NCBI GenBank assembly: GCA_964564845.1
Contig: CAZMCN010000060.1
Span: 1-12,543, forward strand
DNA length: 12,543 nt
Source of the DNA: CAYXPG01 sp964564845
GTDB lineage: Bacteria; Planctomycetota; Phycisphaerae; Sedimentisphaerales; Anaerobacaceae
Direction: 5' to 3'
The notes beneath the pieces were generated by a model. That model was not told the origin of the DNA, did not search any database, and saw only the letters and a program-made list of their open reading frames with translations. A program made the position numbers and the translations under genes. Each line of letters opens with the position of its first letter. Position 1 is the first letter of the stretch. Below are positions 7,134 to 12,543 of this stretch, in pieces.

Positions 7134-7910
7134 TTAAATTGAGAATTCCTTTTTTCGGCTGTTCATCTGGGCCTTGAGACGTGCAACAATCGATGAGTGC
7201 ATCTGCGAAACTCGGGACTCGGACAAATCCAGCGTTACGCCGATTTCTTTCATCGTCATCTCTTCATAATAATACAGAACGACAATCAGCCGTTCCGCAC
7301 GCGTCAAACCCTTGGTAAGCAGGTTTTTGAGGTCTCGCTTTTGGGTCTCCGTGAGCGGGTCTTCACTTCTTGTGTCTTTGATTATATCTATTTCACGAAC
7401 GTCTTTTTCACCGTCTCCCTCGCTGTATTTGGTGTTCAGTGACGTTACACCGACGGCATTAGCATCCTGCTGCAGTCTGTAAAAGGTCTCCATATCAATA
7501 TTCAGTTCTTCAGCGATTTCTGTTTCGCTTGGAGGTCGGCCGAGTTGTGCCTCGAGCGCCTGTCTGGCCCTCGCAAGCTGATGAGCTCGGGCCCGAACTA
7601 ATCGTGGAACCCAGTCCATATGCCTCAACTCATCGAGAATGGAACCTCTGATACGAGGCGAGCAATATGTCTCAAACTTCACTCCCCTCTCCGGGTCGAA
7701 AGCGTCAATAGCATCCATCAATCCAAAAGTGCCGGCGCTGATAAGGTCATCCAGCTCAACCTTGTCCGGCAATTTGCTGTGCAGTCGCTCAGCGCAATAT
7801 TTTACAAGGTATCTGTAATGTTCCAGAAGCAGATTGCGGGAGAGGCCATCGTGGTTTTTGTAGAAACTTTCCCATATCCGGTTGATATCGATTCGCTGGT
7901 TGGTTTTCAC
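7134..7910 (-). CDS. fliA: FliA/WhiG-family (sigma-28) RNA polymerase sigma factor
   Basis: The alternative sigma factor for late flagellar or motility genes. The 258-residue length fits the family. Region 2 lies at about 30-105, with DLISAGTFGLMDAIDAFDPE (55-74), FETYCSPRIRGSILDELR (79-96) and the diagnostic sigma-28 motif DWVPRLVR (99-106). Region 3 is at about 108-165 (GRPPSETEIAEEL). Region 4 is at about 192-248, with LTRAERLIVVLYYYEEMTMK and the helix-turn-helix LDLSESRVSQMHSSIVARL. The start is GTG at 7910, chosen because GGAGG lies 6 nt upstream (AGGGAGGATTACC-GTG). About 140 nt upstream is a near-perfect sigma-28 promoter on the same strand, suggesting that the gene activates itself. 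The neighbouring FlgB-like gene upstream supports a flagellar role. No anti-sigma factor (FlgM) gene is seen nearby. Family identity is secure; one-to-one orthology with enterobacterial FliA is inferred. Confidence 0.92.
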   Translation of the reverse strand: MKTNQRIDINRIWESFYKNHDGLSRNLLLEHYRYLVKYCAERLHSKLPDKVELDDLISAGTFGLMDAIDAFDPERGVKFETYCSPRIRGSILDELRHMDWVPRLVRARAHQLARARQALEAQLGRPPSETEIAEELNIDMETFYRLQQDANAVGVTSLNTKYSEGDGEKDVREIDIIKDTRSEDPLTETQKRDLKNLLTKGLTRAERLIVVLYYYEEMTMKEIGVTLDLSESRVSQMHSSIVARLKAQMNSRKKEFSI

Positions 7911-8047
7911 GGTAATCCTCCCTGAATTTTTATAATGTTAATGAATCCTTCCAAACCGAGCTATAATTTCTGTTGAAAGCACCACTCACCTTCTCTTTTG
8001 ATTGTCCGGATATATGGGAGAAAAAGAGTCTTCCCTGTCAGAGTACC

Positions 8048-8074
8048 TTATCGGCCTTTTGGCCGACAACTTTA
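8048..8074 (-). promoter_or_regulatory. Sigma-28 (FliA-type) promoter upstream of the fliA-like gene
   Basis: On the minus strand TAAAGTTG (8067-8074), exactly 11 nt, then GCCGATAA (8048-8055). The enterobacterial sigma-28 consensus is TAAAGTTT-N11-GCCGATAA, so 15 of 16 specified bases match. Transcription would begin near 8040 and give a leader of about 130 nt before the GTG at 7910. TCGGCC-AAAA-GGCCGA (8051-8066) is also a perfect 6-bp palindrome overlapping the -10 box; it lacks a following T-run, so I do not call it a terminator. Confidence 0.75.
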
Positions 8075-8169
8075 GAAAAACCAGTCAACAACTTTCTTAA
8101 AAAAACCTTTTGCTGTAACTGAGATGCCTCGTTTCCCATTTTCTCTTCTTATGGCCTATACTCGTATTT

Positions 8170-8586
8170 TTACTCAAAAATCGAAACCGTTCTCTCTCTT
8201 TGTCTGAGCAATTCTGCCGCAACCCTCTGATTAATGGCGTTTTCCAAAAGCTTGTTTATTTGCAGCTCAAGATATTCATCCAAACTTCTCTCAAGGATCT
8301 CCTCGGCATATTTATCGATTGTCGGTTTGACTTCGAAACTGCCAAAAGCACCGAACTTGATGTTTTCAGTATCACGCAGCAGGAGACGGCGGCTTCGGGT
8401 ATGCTCACAGATTGCATCGTGCAGCACTTCTGAGAACTCATCCACCTCCAAATCTTCGGGCATAAACCCGCCCGTGTGGATATTGTTTATGTTTCGGGCG
8501 AGGATTTTCTGACGGACCTGTGTGAATTCAATTATCTTAATGAGCACTTCAGCGATATTGTCCGTTATTAGTGTCGGCATATTCAT
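8170..8586 (-). CDS. FlgB-like flagellar basal-body rod protein (divergent)
   Basis: A 138-residue protein, the usual length of FlgB, the proximal rod subunit of the flagellar basal body. The N-terminal third carries the rod-protein signature: VRQKILARNINNIHTGGFMP at 24-43 corresponds to the family pattern R-x-x-v-L-a-x-N-i-a-N-x-x-T-x-G-y. The C-terminal helix (LLENAINQRVAAELLRQRER, about 113-132) resembles the FlgB C-terminus, where Asn/Gln-rich heptads pack in the rod. The middle (50-100) is not recognisable. There is no signal peptide, as expected for a protein exported by the flagellar apparatus. ATG 8586 is supported by AAAGGAT about 6 nt upstream; a second ATG lies two codons in. The usual partners flgC and fliE are absent here. 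The fliA-like gene follows after 259 nt. FlgB is the best guess; a FlgB-derived variant with another role is possible. Confidence 0.65.
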   Translation of the reverse strand: MNMPTLITDNIAEVLIKIIEFTQVRQKILARNINNIHTGGFMPEDLEVDEFSEVLHDAICEHTRSRRLLLRDTENIKFGAFGSFEVKPTIDKYAEEILERSLDEYLELQINKLLENAINQRVAAELLRQRERTVSIFE

Positions 8587-8725
8587 AACAAATCCTTTTG
8601 ATTATATATGGATACTGGCTGGGTTATTGTTGGAAGAACCACAAAGGGGAATTGTAAAAGCAAAGTCGTGTCTCTCATCCTTGAGCCTTTCGCTTTTTCC
8701 TTAGTTTCTGTTCTCGATTATGTCG

Positions 8726-9031
8726 CTAATTATTTTCAGTCTTCGAATATTGCTTTATTGTTTTTTTGATGGTTTTGTCTTTGCTGAGAATTTTTCTTAT
8801 TTCTGAAAGGGTTTTTGTTTTCTTGAGCTCGATGATTTTAGATAGTTTATGGAACACCGATTCGTCGTACAATCGATGACCGCCTTCGGTCCATTGTGAC
8901 TCACGAATAAGTCCCATTATTGTGTAATTATGGATAGTTTGTCGTGAAAAGGGGGTATGGCGAACTAATTCGCCGATTCGATACAGCTTGGCGGGTATTT
9001 GAAAGCTTTGGCTTTGAACTTTCGTTTCCAT
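8726..9031 (-). CDS. MerR-family transcriptional regulator
   Basis: A small DNA-binding protein, 101 residues from ATG 9031. The winged helix-turn-helix is at about 16-80: LYRIGELVRHTPFSRQTIHN (helix 1-turn-recognition helix), YTIMGLIRES, then the wing WTEGGHRLYDESVFHKLSKI, matching the MerR pattern with its conserved G-x-R-x-Y. Only ~20 basic residues follow the DNA-binding domain, so there is no effector-binding domain of the classical kind and no metal-binding cysteine. The dimerisation helix is short. The frame extends to 9124; ATG 9049 has a poorly spaced ribosome site, while ATG 9031 has AAGGA about 11 nt upstream, so 9031 is preferred with moderate certainty. A promoter with a palindrome in its spacer lies 160 nt upstream, suggesting autoregulation. 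It precedes the FlgB-like and fliA-like genes on the same strand; a link to motility is only inferred. Confidence 0.85.
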   Translation of the reverse strand: METKVQSQSFQIPAKLYRIGELVRHTPFSRQTIHNYTIMGLIRESQWTEGGHRLYDESVFHKLSKIIELKKTKTLSEIRKILSKDKTIKKTIKQYSKTENN

Positions 9032-9190
9032 CGCTAAAAAATCCTTCATTCCTCTTGCCTTTCTCTGCGTCCTTTGTAGTAAATTAAAAATATCGTCGGT
9101 CTTTCTCCATCCGCCGAAAGCCAAATCATTTGTCTTTATTAACTTCTCTCAAACTACAGCAGTGAACTTCCCGGTATCTCTTAATAGGAA

Positions 9191-9240
9191 AGTATATTTT
9201 ACGTTTTGTAAAATGTAAAGTGCATTTTATCGGCTGTCAA
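9191..9240 (-). promoter_or_regulatory. Candidate MerR promoter/operator region
   Basis: Two overlapping minus-strand promoters can be read: TTGACA (9235-9240), 17 nt, TACATT (9212-9217); and TTTACA (9214-9219), 17 nt, TATACT (9191-9196). A perfect 7-bp inverted repeat with a 5-nt loop, ATTTTAC-aaaac-GTAAAAT (9196-9214), fills the spacer of the second one. That is the classic operator position for MerR regulators, though known MerR-type spacers are 19-20 nt. It points at the MerR-family gene starting at 9031. Confidence 0.5.
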
Positions 9241-9540
9241 ACTTTTTTTGATTTTTTTAAAAAATTTTCTTTTAACATCCGACCAGTTAGTAACAACCCC
9301 CCCGCCGAATCCTCGAATTTGAAATAAACGCTCCGGCGGTTGTTTTTATCGGCCGAAAACGCAGGAGAAATCGATATCCTATTTCACCTTCCCCTGCCCT
9401 GCCGATTGTCTATACGCCAAATCTAATTCGTTATTTCTTGATTTCTTGCCTGTTGCGATTTCTTCTTTGGGATTCGATACCTGTCCTCGAGCGAACTTAA
9501 TTCCCTCCGTCAATGTGATCGCAGTTGAGGGACCTATTAA
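9241..9540. other. Gene-free stretch upstream of the MerR gene
   Basis: It opens with a T/A homopolymer-rich segment (9242-9270), then the inverted repeat at 9294-9347. Beyond that I see no coding frame of recognisable composition and no RNA gene. A TTCGA-like motif near 9310 was tested as a tRNA T-loop and does not fit. Confidence 0.4.
9294..9347 (+). repeat. Long-loop inverted repeat (possible terminator)
   Basis: ACAAC plus CCGCCG (9295-9307, with extra C residues bulged) can pair with CGGCGG plus TTGT (9334-9343), followed by TTTT. The loop is about 26 nt, long for an intrinsic terminator. No gene end lies just upstream on the plus strand, so its role is unclear. Confidence 0.25.
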
Positions 9541-9547
9541 AAAAATC

Positions 9548-9585
9548 GTCATTACGAGGCCTGAAAGGCCATGGCAATCTCAAGC
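9548..9585 (+). repeat. Short interspersed hairpin repeat (GTCATTRCGAGG...GGCAATCTC type)
   Basis: The sequence begins GTCATTACGAGG and ends ATGGCAATCTC, with the inner stem GGCCT-gaa-AGGCC. This is the form of a short palindromic repeat I know as widespread in intergenic regions of many environmental bacteria (usual form GTCATTGCGAGG...GTGGCAATCTC). One copy is seen in this window. Function unknown. Confidence 0.5.
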
Positions 9586-9619
9586 CCAATATTAAATACC
9601 TGTCCTGCCTGCCCTGCCT

Positions 9620-9692
9620 GCCTTGAGCGAAGCGCAGCACAGTCGAAGGGATGACATTCGGCTGAGCTCAGTCGTAGCCCAATGTCGAAGGG
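9620..9692 (+). repeat. Second interspersed repeat (TTGAGCGAAG...AGTCGAAGGG type) with hairpin
   Basis: It contains CTTGAGCGAAG, then AGTCGAAGGGATGACATTC, and a degenerate inverted partner ending AATGTCGAAGGGG. GACATT-c-GGCT (9653-9663) pairs with AGCC-c-AATGTC (9676-9686), making a 10-bp stem with one mismatch. GAGCGAAGTCGAAGG-type blocks are common intergenic repeats in other genomes. A run of CCTGC repeats (9602-9621) precedes it. Confidence 0.45.
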
Positions 9693-9710
9693 GTCAATTA
9701 TAAATATTCA

Positions 9711-9920
9711 ATGATTTTCTCCCTCAAACTTCGGGGTTTTTTGAAAGCCAACTTCGGGGGACAATTCGCTCAAGGCGCACTCCTTGTGCATGACGATATA
9801 AGGGGTATTTTTTAATTTTCTATAAACCCTTATTACACAAGGAGGTGCATTATGTTGAAACGTATTGCTTTAATGGAATCAATATCGTCTAACCTGCATG
9901 ATTTTCTCCCTCAAACTTCG
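9711..9920. repeat. 23-bp perfect direct repeat enclosing a hairpin and a broken gene start
   Basis: The 23 bases at 9711-9733 (ATGATTTTCTCCC...CTTCG) recur exactly at 9898-9920. The 164 bases between hold an AACTTCGGGG echo (9750-9759), a long hairpin and a start codon with ribosome binding site. The layout suggests duplication or recombination between short repeats, or a small inserted unit. Confidence 0.6.
9777..9848 (+). promoter_or_regulatory. Two-part hairpin sequestering a consensus Shine-Dalgarno
   Basis: Outer stem: GCACTCCTTGTG (9777-9788) pairs with CACAAGGAGGTGC (9836-9848), 12 bp with one bulged G or C. Inner stem: ATAAGGG (9798-9804) pairs with CCCTTAT (9827-9833). The terminal loop is AT-rich. 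The Shine-Dalgarno AAGGAGGTG (9839-9847) lies inside the outer stem, 4-6 nt before the ATG at 9852. If transcribed, this leader would hide the ribosome site. An alternative is a pair of terminal inverted repeats of a small element. Confidence 0.4.
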
Positions 9921-9926
9921 CACTGA
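9852..9926 (+). pseudogene. Truncated 5' end of an unidentified gene (24 codons)
   Basis: ATG 9852 follows an ideal AAGGAGGTG. It opens MLKRIALMESISSNLHDF and then runs through the second copy of the 23-bp direct repeat to a TGA at 9924-9926 (ends LPQTSH). The strong ribosome site and protein-like start suggest the head of a real gene whose remainder was lost at the repeat. The N-terminus loosely recalls B12-binding radical SAM proteins, which often begin this way, but 18 residues are not enough to assign it. A genuine small leader peptide is also possible. Confidence 0.35.
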
Positions 9927-10295
9927 TAGAAGCCATTGCCCCTCTTTAATATCACTAAATTCATCATCCTGCCAATTCCTTGCCTATAAGAGCACATCCT
10001 GACGCCAATGAACCCCAGGCCAGCGGTCGTGCCGACTCTTTGGAACTCTCCCTGCCATTGCCGCTGTTGTAGAACCAGTTGATTTCGTCCTGCGAAGGTG
10101 CCGATATAAACCAGGATGGGACAGTTGACTTTATCGATTTTGCAATGCTTGACTGCTGCTGCCTTGAGTTTATCCAAAAATAACCACAACACAAAATCCG
10201 TGTTTATATGTGTTAATCTTTGTCTGAAAACTATAAATCCTCTGTGTTAACATCGTTAATCAGTGGTTAATTTTCTAAATCTCTTCTTTCGGATT
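9927..10295. other. Gene-poor spacer downstream of polA, with degenerate repeat
   Basis: Two overlapping minus-strand frames (to 9911-10192 and 9964-10194) give proteins of 93 and 76 residues. Neither has a recognisable family, a good ribosome site or a clear advantage over the other; I do not call them. They may be a decayed gene. From 10195 to 10280 the plus strand contains degenerate reiterations of GTGTTAA(T/C)-like units (GTGTTAATC, TGTGTTAACATCG, TTAATCAGTGGTTAA), resembling a dispersed intergenic repeat seen in other genomes. No tRNA or other RNA gene is apparent. Confidence 0.4.
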
Positions 10296-12543
10296 TTATT
10301 TATCACTGAGCCAGCTTGGCCCGACAGCGACATCGACTTTTAACGGCACATCAAGCTCTATTGCACCGGTCATTTCTGCTGAAATCCATTTTTTATGCAC
10401 CGCGGCGTGTGCTGCCGGCAGCTCAAAAACCAGCTCATCGTGGATTTGAAGAATCATTTTTACCGGCAGTTCTTCAGCTTCTATTTTTTGCTGAATATTT
10501 ATCATTGCCACCTTTATCAAATCCGCCGCCGAGCCCTGAATAACGGTATTAATGGCCAGCCGCTGGGCCTGTGAGCGTTTATTGAAGTTTTTGCTGCTGA
10601 GATTTGTGATTTTTCGCCGCCGATGCATAATAGTTTCAGCATAGCCGCCTTTTTTAGCCTCTGCTATCGCATTATCCATAAATTTACGGATAGAGCCGTA
10701 CCGAGCAAAATAATCTTCGATAAACTTTTTCGCTTCCGAATGGCTTATACCGATAGAGCGTGCCAGCCCGAATGCGCCCTGGCCGTAAATAATGCCGAAA
10801 TTAACCGCCTTGCAGCTTGAACGCATCTGTGCGGTTACCTCTTCGATAGGAACATCGTATATCTGCGAAGCAACAAAGCTGTGTATATCCTGATTGGCGG
10901 CAAAGGCGTCTAATAGTGCCTTGTCCTTTGAGAAATGTGCCAACAGCCGCAGTTCGATTTGTGAATAATCGGCGCTGAGGATGCAGTCGGTTTTACTTTT
11001 GGGAACAAAAGCCGAGCGGATTTTCCTGCCTAATTCGGTACGAATGGGGATATTTTGCAGATTCGGGTCGCTGGAACTAAGCCTGCCGGTAGCGGTTATC
11101 GTCTGGTTGAACGATGCGTGCACCCGGCCGCTGTGCGGATTAATTAATGAGCCGAGCTTGTCGGTGTAGGTGTTTTTCAATTTGCTCAGCGTGCGGTATT
11201 CAAGAATAAAATCGATAATAGGGTGCTGCTCGGAAAGCTGTTCGAGTACTGCCGCGTCAGTGCTTCGCCCGGCCTTTCCAACCCTAATCGATTGAAGATT
11301 TAGCCGGTCAAAGAGAATTTCGGCAAGCTGCTTTGGCGAATCAATATTGAAAGCCGAGCCGGCATAAGAATAAATCCGTTCGGTAATTTCTGTTAGTGCC
11401 TCAGCCAGTTCGCCGGACATCTTCTTTAGCAGGCGGGTGTCAATCGAAACACCGTTGTATTCCATAGCCGCCAGAACAGAGACCAGAGGCATTTCGACAT
11501 TTTCAAACAGTTGCTTCAGAGACGGCTCTTTATCGAGACGGCCCTTTAGATATTCGTAAAGCTGAAAAGTTATATCGGCATCCTCAGCGGCGTATTCACA
11601 GGCGGCGGCGGTATCGACCATATCGAACGTAAGCTGATTTTTGCCTTTGCCTATGAGCGCTGAAATTGGTATGCACCGGTAGTTCAAAAAATCCAGCGCC
11701 ATATTATCCATTGAATGGCTGCTGCGCTGCGGGTCAAGGCAATAAGAAGCAACCATTGTGTCAAAATAAACGCCTTTTATGGGCATATCGGCGTTCCGCA
11801 GAATAAGTAAATCGTATTTTATGTTCTGGCCTATTTTCTTTATTTTTTTATCAGCAAGTATGGGCGCAAGTTTCGGCCGAAGTTTGTTTATATCGAGATG
11901 CTTTTGGCCCAACGGCGCTTTTACCGGCAGATAGTATGCTTTACAGCCCTGCCAGGAAAAACTTATTCCGACAAGGTCGGCCCACATCGGATTAATGGCG
12001 GTGGTTTCGGTATCGATGGCGAAAAGGCTTTGTTTTTTCAGCCTGGTTAAAAATTCGTTGAATTTTTTCTGCGTATCGAGCAGTTGATAATCGTGGTCGC
12101 TATTCTTTACGGAAGCTGGTCCTGCCAAATCCCGCCCAGCCGGCGGTTTTGCCGCCGCAGGACGCCGGGGCTTGGCGGTTGCCGTTAGGCCCAGCTGTGT
12201 TAGCAGACGATTGAAGCCAAGCTCTGCAAATATTTGAGCAAGTTTGGCTTCGTCGAATTTCTTTAGAGCTAAAGCATTGTAATCTACTTTCAAGGGAACG
12301 TTACAATCGATGATTATGAGCTTTTTGCTAAGATAGGCTTGTTCTTTAAATTTACGGAGATTTTCACCTCGCTTGCCTTTAATTTCATCGGCGTGTTTAT
12401 ATAATTTATCGAGAGAACCGTATTGTTGAATCATCTTAACAGCGTTCATTTCCCCGATTAGCGGTACGCCTGGGATATTGTCAGAAGAATCACCCTGTAA
12501 GGCCAAAACATCGATAAAATCTTTAGGATGAATTTTATATTTC
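10296..12543 (-). CDS. polA: DNA polymerase I, 5'-partial (runs off the right edge)
   Basis: Repair and Okazaki-fragment-processing polymerase. The frame is open to the window edge (KYKIHPKDFIDVLALQGDSS), so a conventional start at TTG 12506 is not real; 748 residues are visible of about 900. In order: the end of the 5'-3' exonuclease with its helix-3-turn-helix QGDSSDNIPGVPLIGE (about 16-31); a Pro/Ala/Lys linker (about 122-142); a DEDDy 3'-5' exonuclease with D177/E179 (AIDTET), D244 (GQNIKYD) and Y317/D321 (YAAED), all present, so proofreading looks intact; and the polymerase domain with motif A DYSQIELR (catalytic D525), motif B K578-AVNFGIIYG and motif C IHDELVFE (catalytic D702). In motif B the dNTP-selecting position is Phe, as in E. 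coli. It ends WLSDK-TAA. Spacing to the next upstream gene cannot be judged. Confidence 0.97.
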   Translation of the reverse strand, partial: KYKIHPKDFIDVLALQGDSSDNIPGVPLIGEMNAVKMIQQYGSLDKLYKHADEIKGKRGENLRKFKEQAYLSKKLIIIDCNVPLKVDYNALALKKFDEAKLAQIFAELGFNRLLTQLGLTATAKPRRPAAAKPPAGRDLAGPASVKNSDHDYQLLDTQKKFNEFLTRLKKQSLFAIDTETTAINPMWADLVGISFSWQGCKAYYLPVKAPLGQKHLDINKLRPKLAPILADKKIKKIGQNIKYDLLILRNADMPIKGVYFDTMVASYCLDPQRSSHSMDNMALDFLNYRCIPISALIGKGKNQLTFDMVDTAAACEYAAEDADITFQLYEYLKGRLDKEPSLKQLFENVEMPLVSVLAAMEYNGVSIDTRLLKKMSGELAEALTEITERIYSYAGSAFNIDSPKQLAEILFDRLNLQSIRVGKAGRSTDAAVLEQLSEQHPIIDFILEYRTLSKLKNTYTDKLGSLINPHSGRVHASFNQTITATGRLSSSDPNLQNIPIRTELGRKIRSAFVPKSKTDCILSADYSQIELRLLAHFSKDKALLDAFAANQDIHSFVASQIYDVPIEEVTAQMRSSCKAVNFGIIYGQGAFGLARSIGISHSEAKKFIEDYFARYGSIRKFMDNAIAEAKKGGYAETIMHRRRKITNLSSKNFNKRSQAQRLAINTVIQGSAADLIKVAMINIQQKIEAEELPVKMILQIHDELVFELPAAHAAVHKKWISAEMTGAIELDVPLKVDVAVGPSWLSDK

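Noticed and set aside
8051..8066. TCGGCC-TTTT-GGCCGA palindrome as a terminator of the FlgB-like gene
   Set aside because: It lacks a T-run on either strand and is better explained as part of the sigma-28 promoter.
9297..9345. tRNA-like folding suggested by a TTCGA motif on the minus strand
   Set aside because: No T-stem, anticodon arm or acceptor stem of proper length can be drawn.
9541..9926. CRISPR array suggested by repeated CTTCG/TCGAAG blocks and the 23-bp repeat
   Set aside because: Only two copies of the 23-mer, 164 nt apart, with no regular repeat-spacer spacing and no cas genes.
9911..10192. 93- and 76-residue overlapping minus-strand frames as genes
   Set aside because: They overlap in different frames with no ribosome site, no family resemblance and no way to prefer one; possibly a decayed gene.

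Overview
The window suggests a mesophilic bacterial chromosome, most likely from the Planctomycetota (Phycisphaerae / Sedimentisphaerales-like). This is an inference from the overall feel of the proteins: a six-domain S1 with an acidic tail, a short RpoD-like sigma factor with a minimal N-terminus, and a FliA-type sigma next to a divergent FlgB-like protein. Nothing in the sequence proves the taxonomy.

Layout. (1) Positions 1-3594, plus strand: the C-terminal bulk of ribosomal protein S1 (rpsA, open at the left edge), a short sigma-70 factor whose natural start seems to be an ATA codon, and adenine phosphoribosyltransferase (apt). (2) Positions 3610-4340: a genetic scar holding the end of an IS701-type transposase (frameshifted), a scrap of IS256-type transposase, and the first ~58 codons of a manganese exporter (mntP) cut off by them. 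(3) Positions 4366-7910, minus strand: a sigma-54-dependent NtrC-family regulator with Glu in place of the phospho-acceptor Asp, diaminopimelate epimerase (dapF) with a clear housekeeping promoter, and a sigma-28/FliA-type sigma factor. (4) Positions 8048-9240, minus strand: a near-perfect sigma-28 promoter pointing at the fliA-like gene, a FlgB-like rod protein, and a MerR-family regulator with a palindrome placed between candidate -35 and -10 boxes. (5) Positions 9241-10295: a gene-poor stretch with short hairpin repeats, a 23-bp direct repeat, and a broken gene start whose Shine-Dalgarno lies inside a long hairpin. (6) Positions 10296-12543, minus strand: DNA polymerase I, lacking its N-terminus because it runs off the right edge.

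How the parts fit. Housekeeping genes (rpsA, sigma, apt, dapF, polA) flank a small motility/regulation cluster. The FliA-like sigma and the sigma-28-type promoter upstream of it suggest positive autoregulation, and the FlgB-like gene just upstream gives a flagellar context. No other flagellar gene is present, so the main flagellar regulon must lie elsewhere or be reduced. The NtrC-like regulator has no kinase beside it, and its altered phosphorylation site suggests it may not need one. The two accessory-looking places are the IS/mntP scar and the repeat-rich spacer before polA. I found no CRISPR array, tRNA, rRNA or recognisable defence system.
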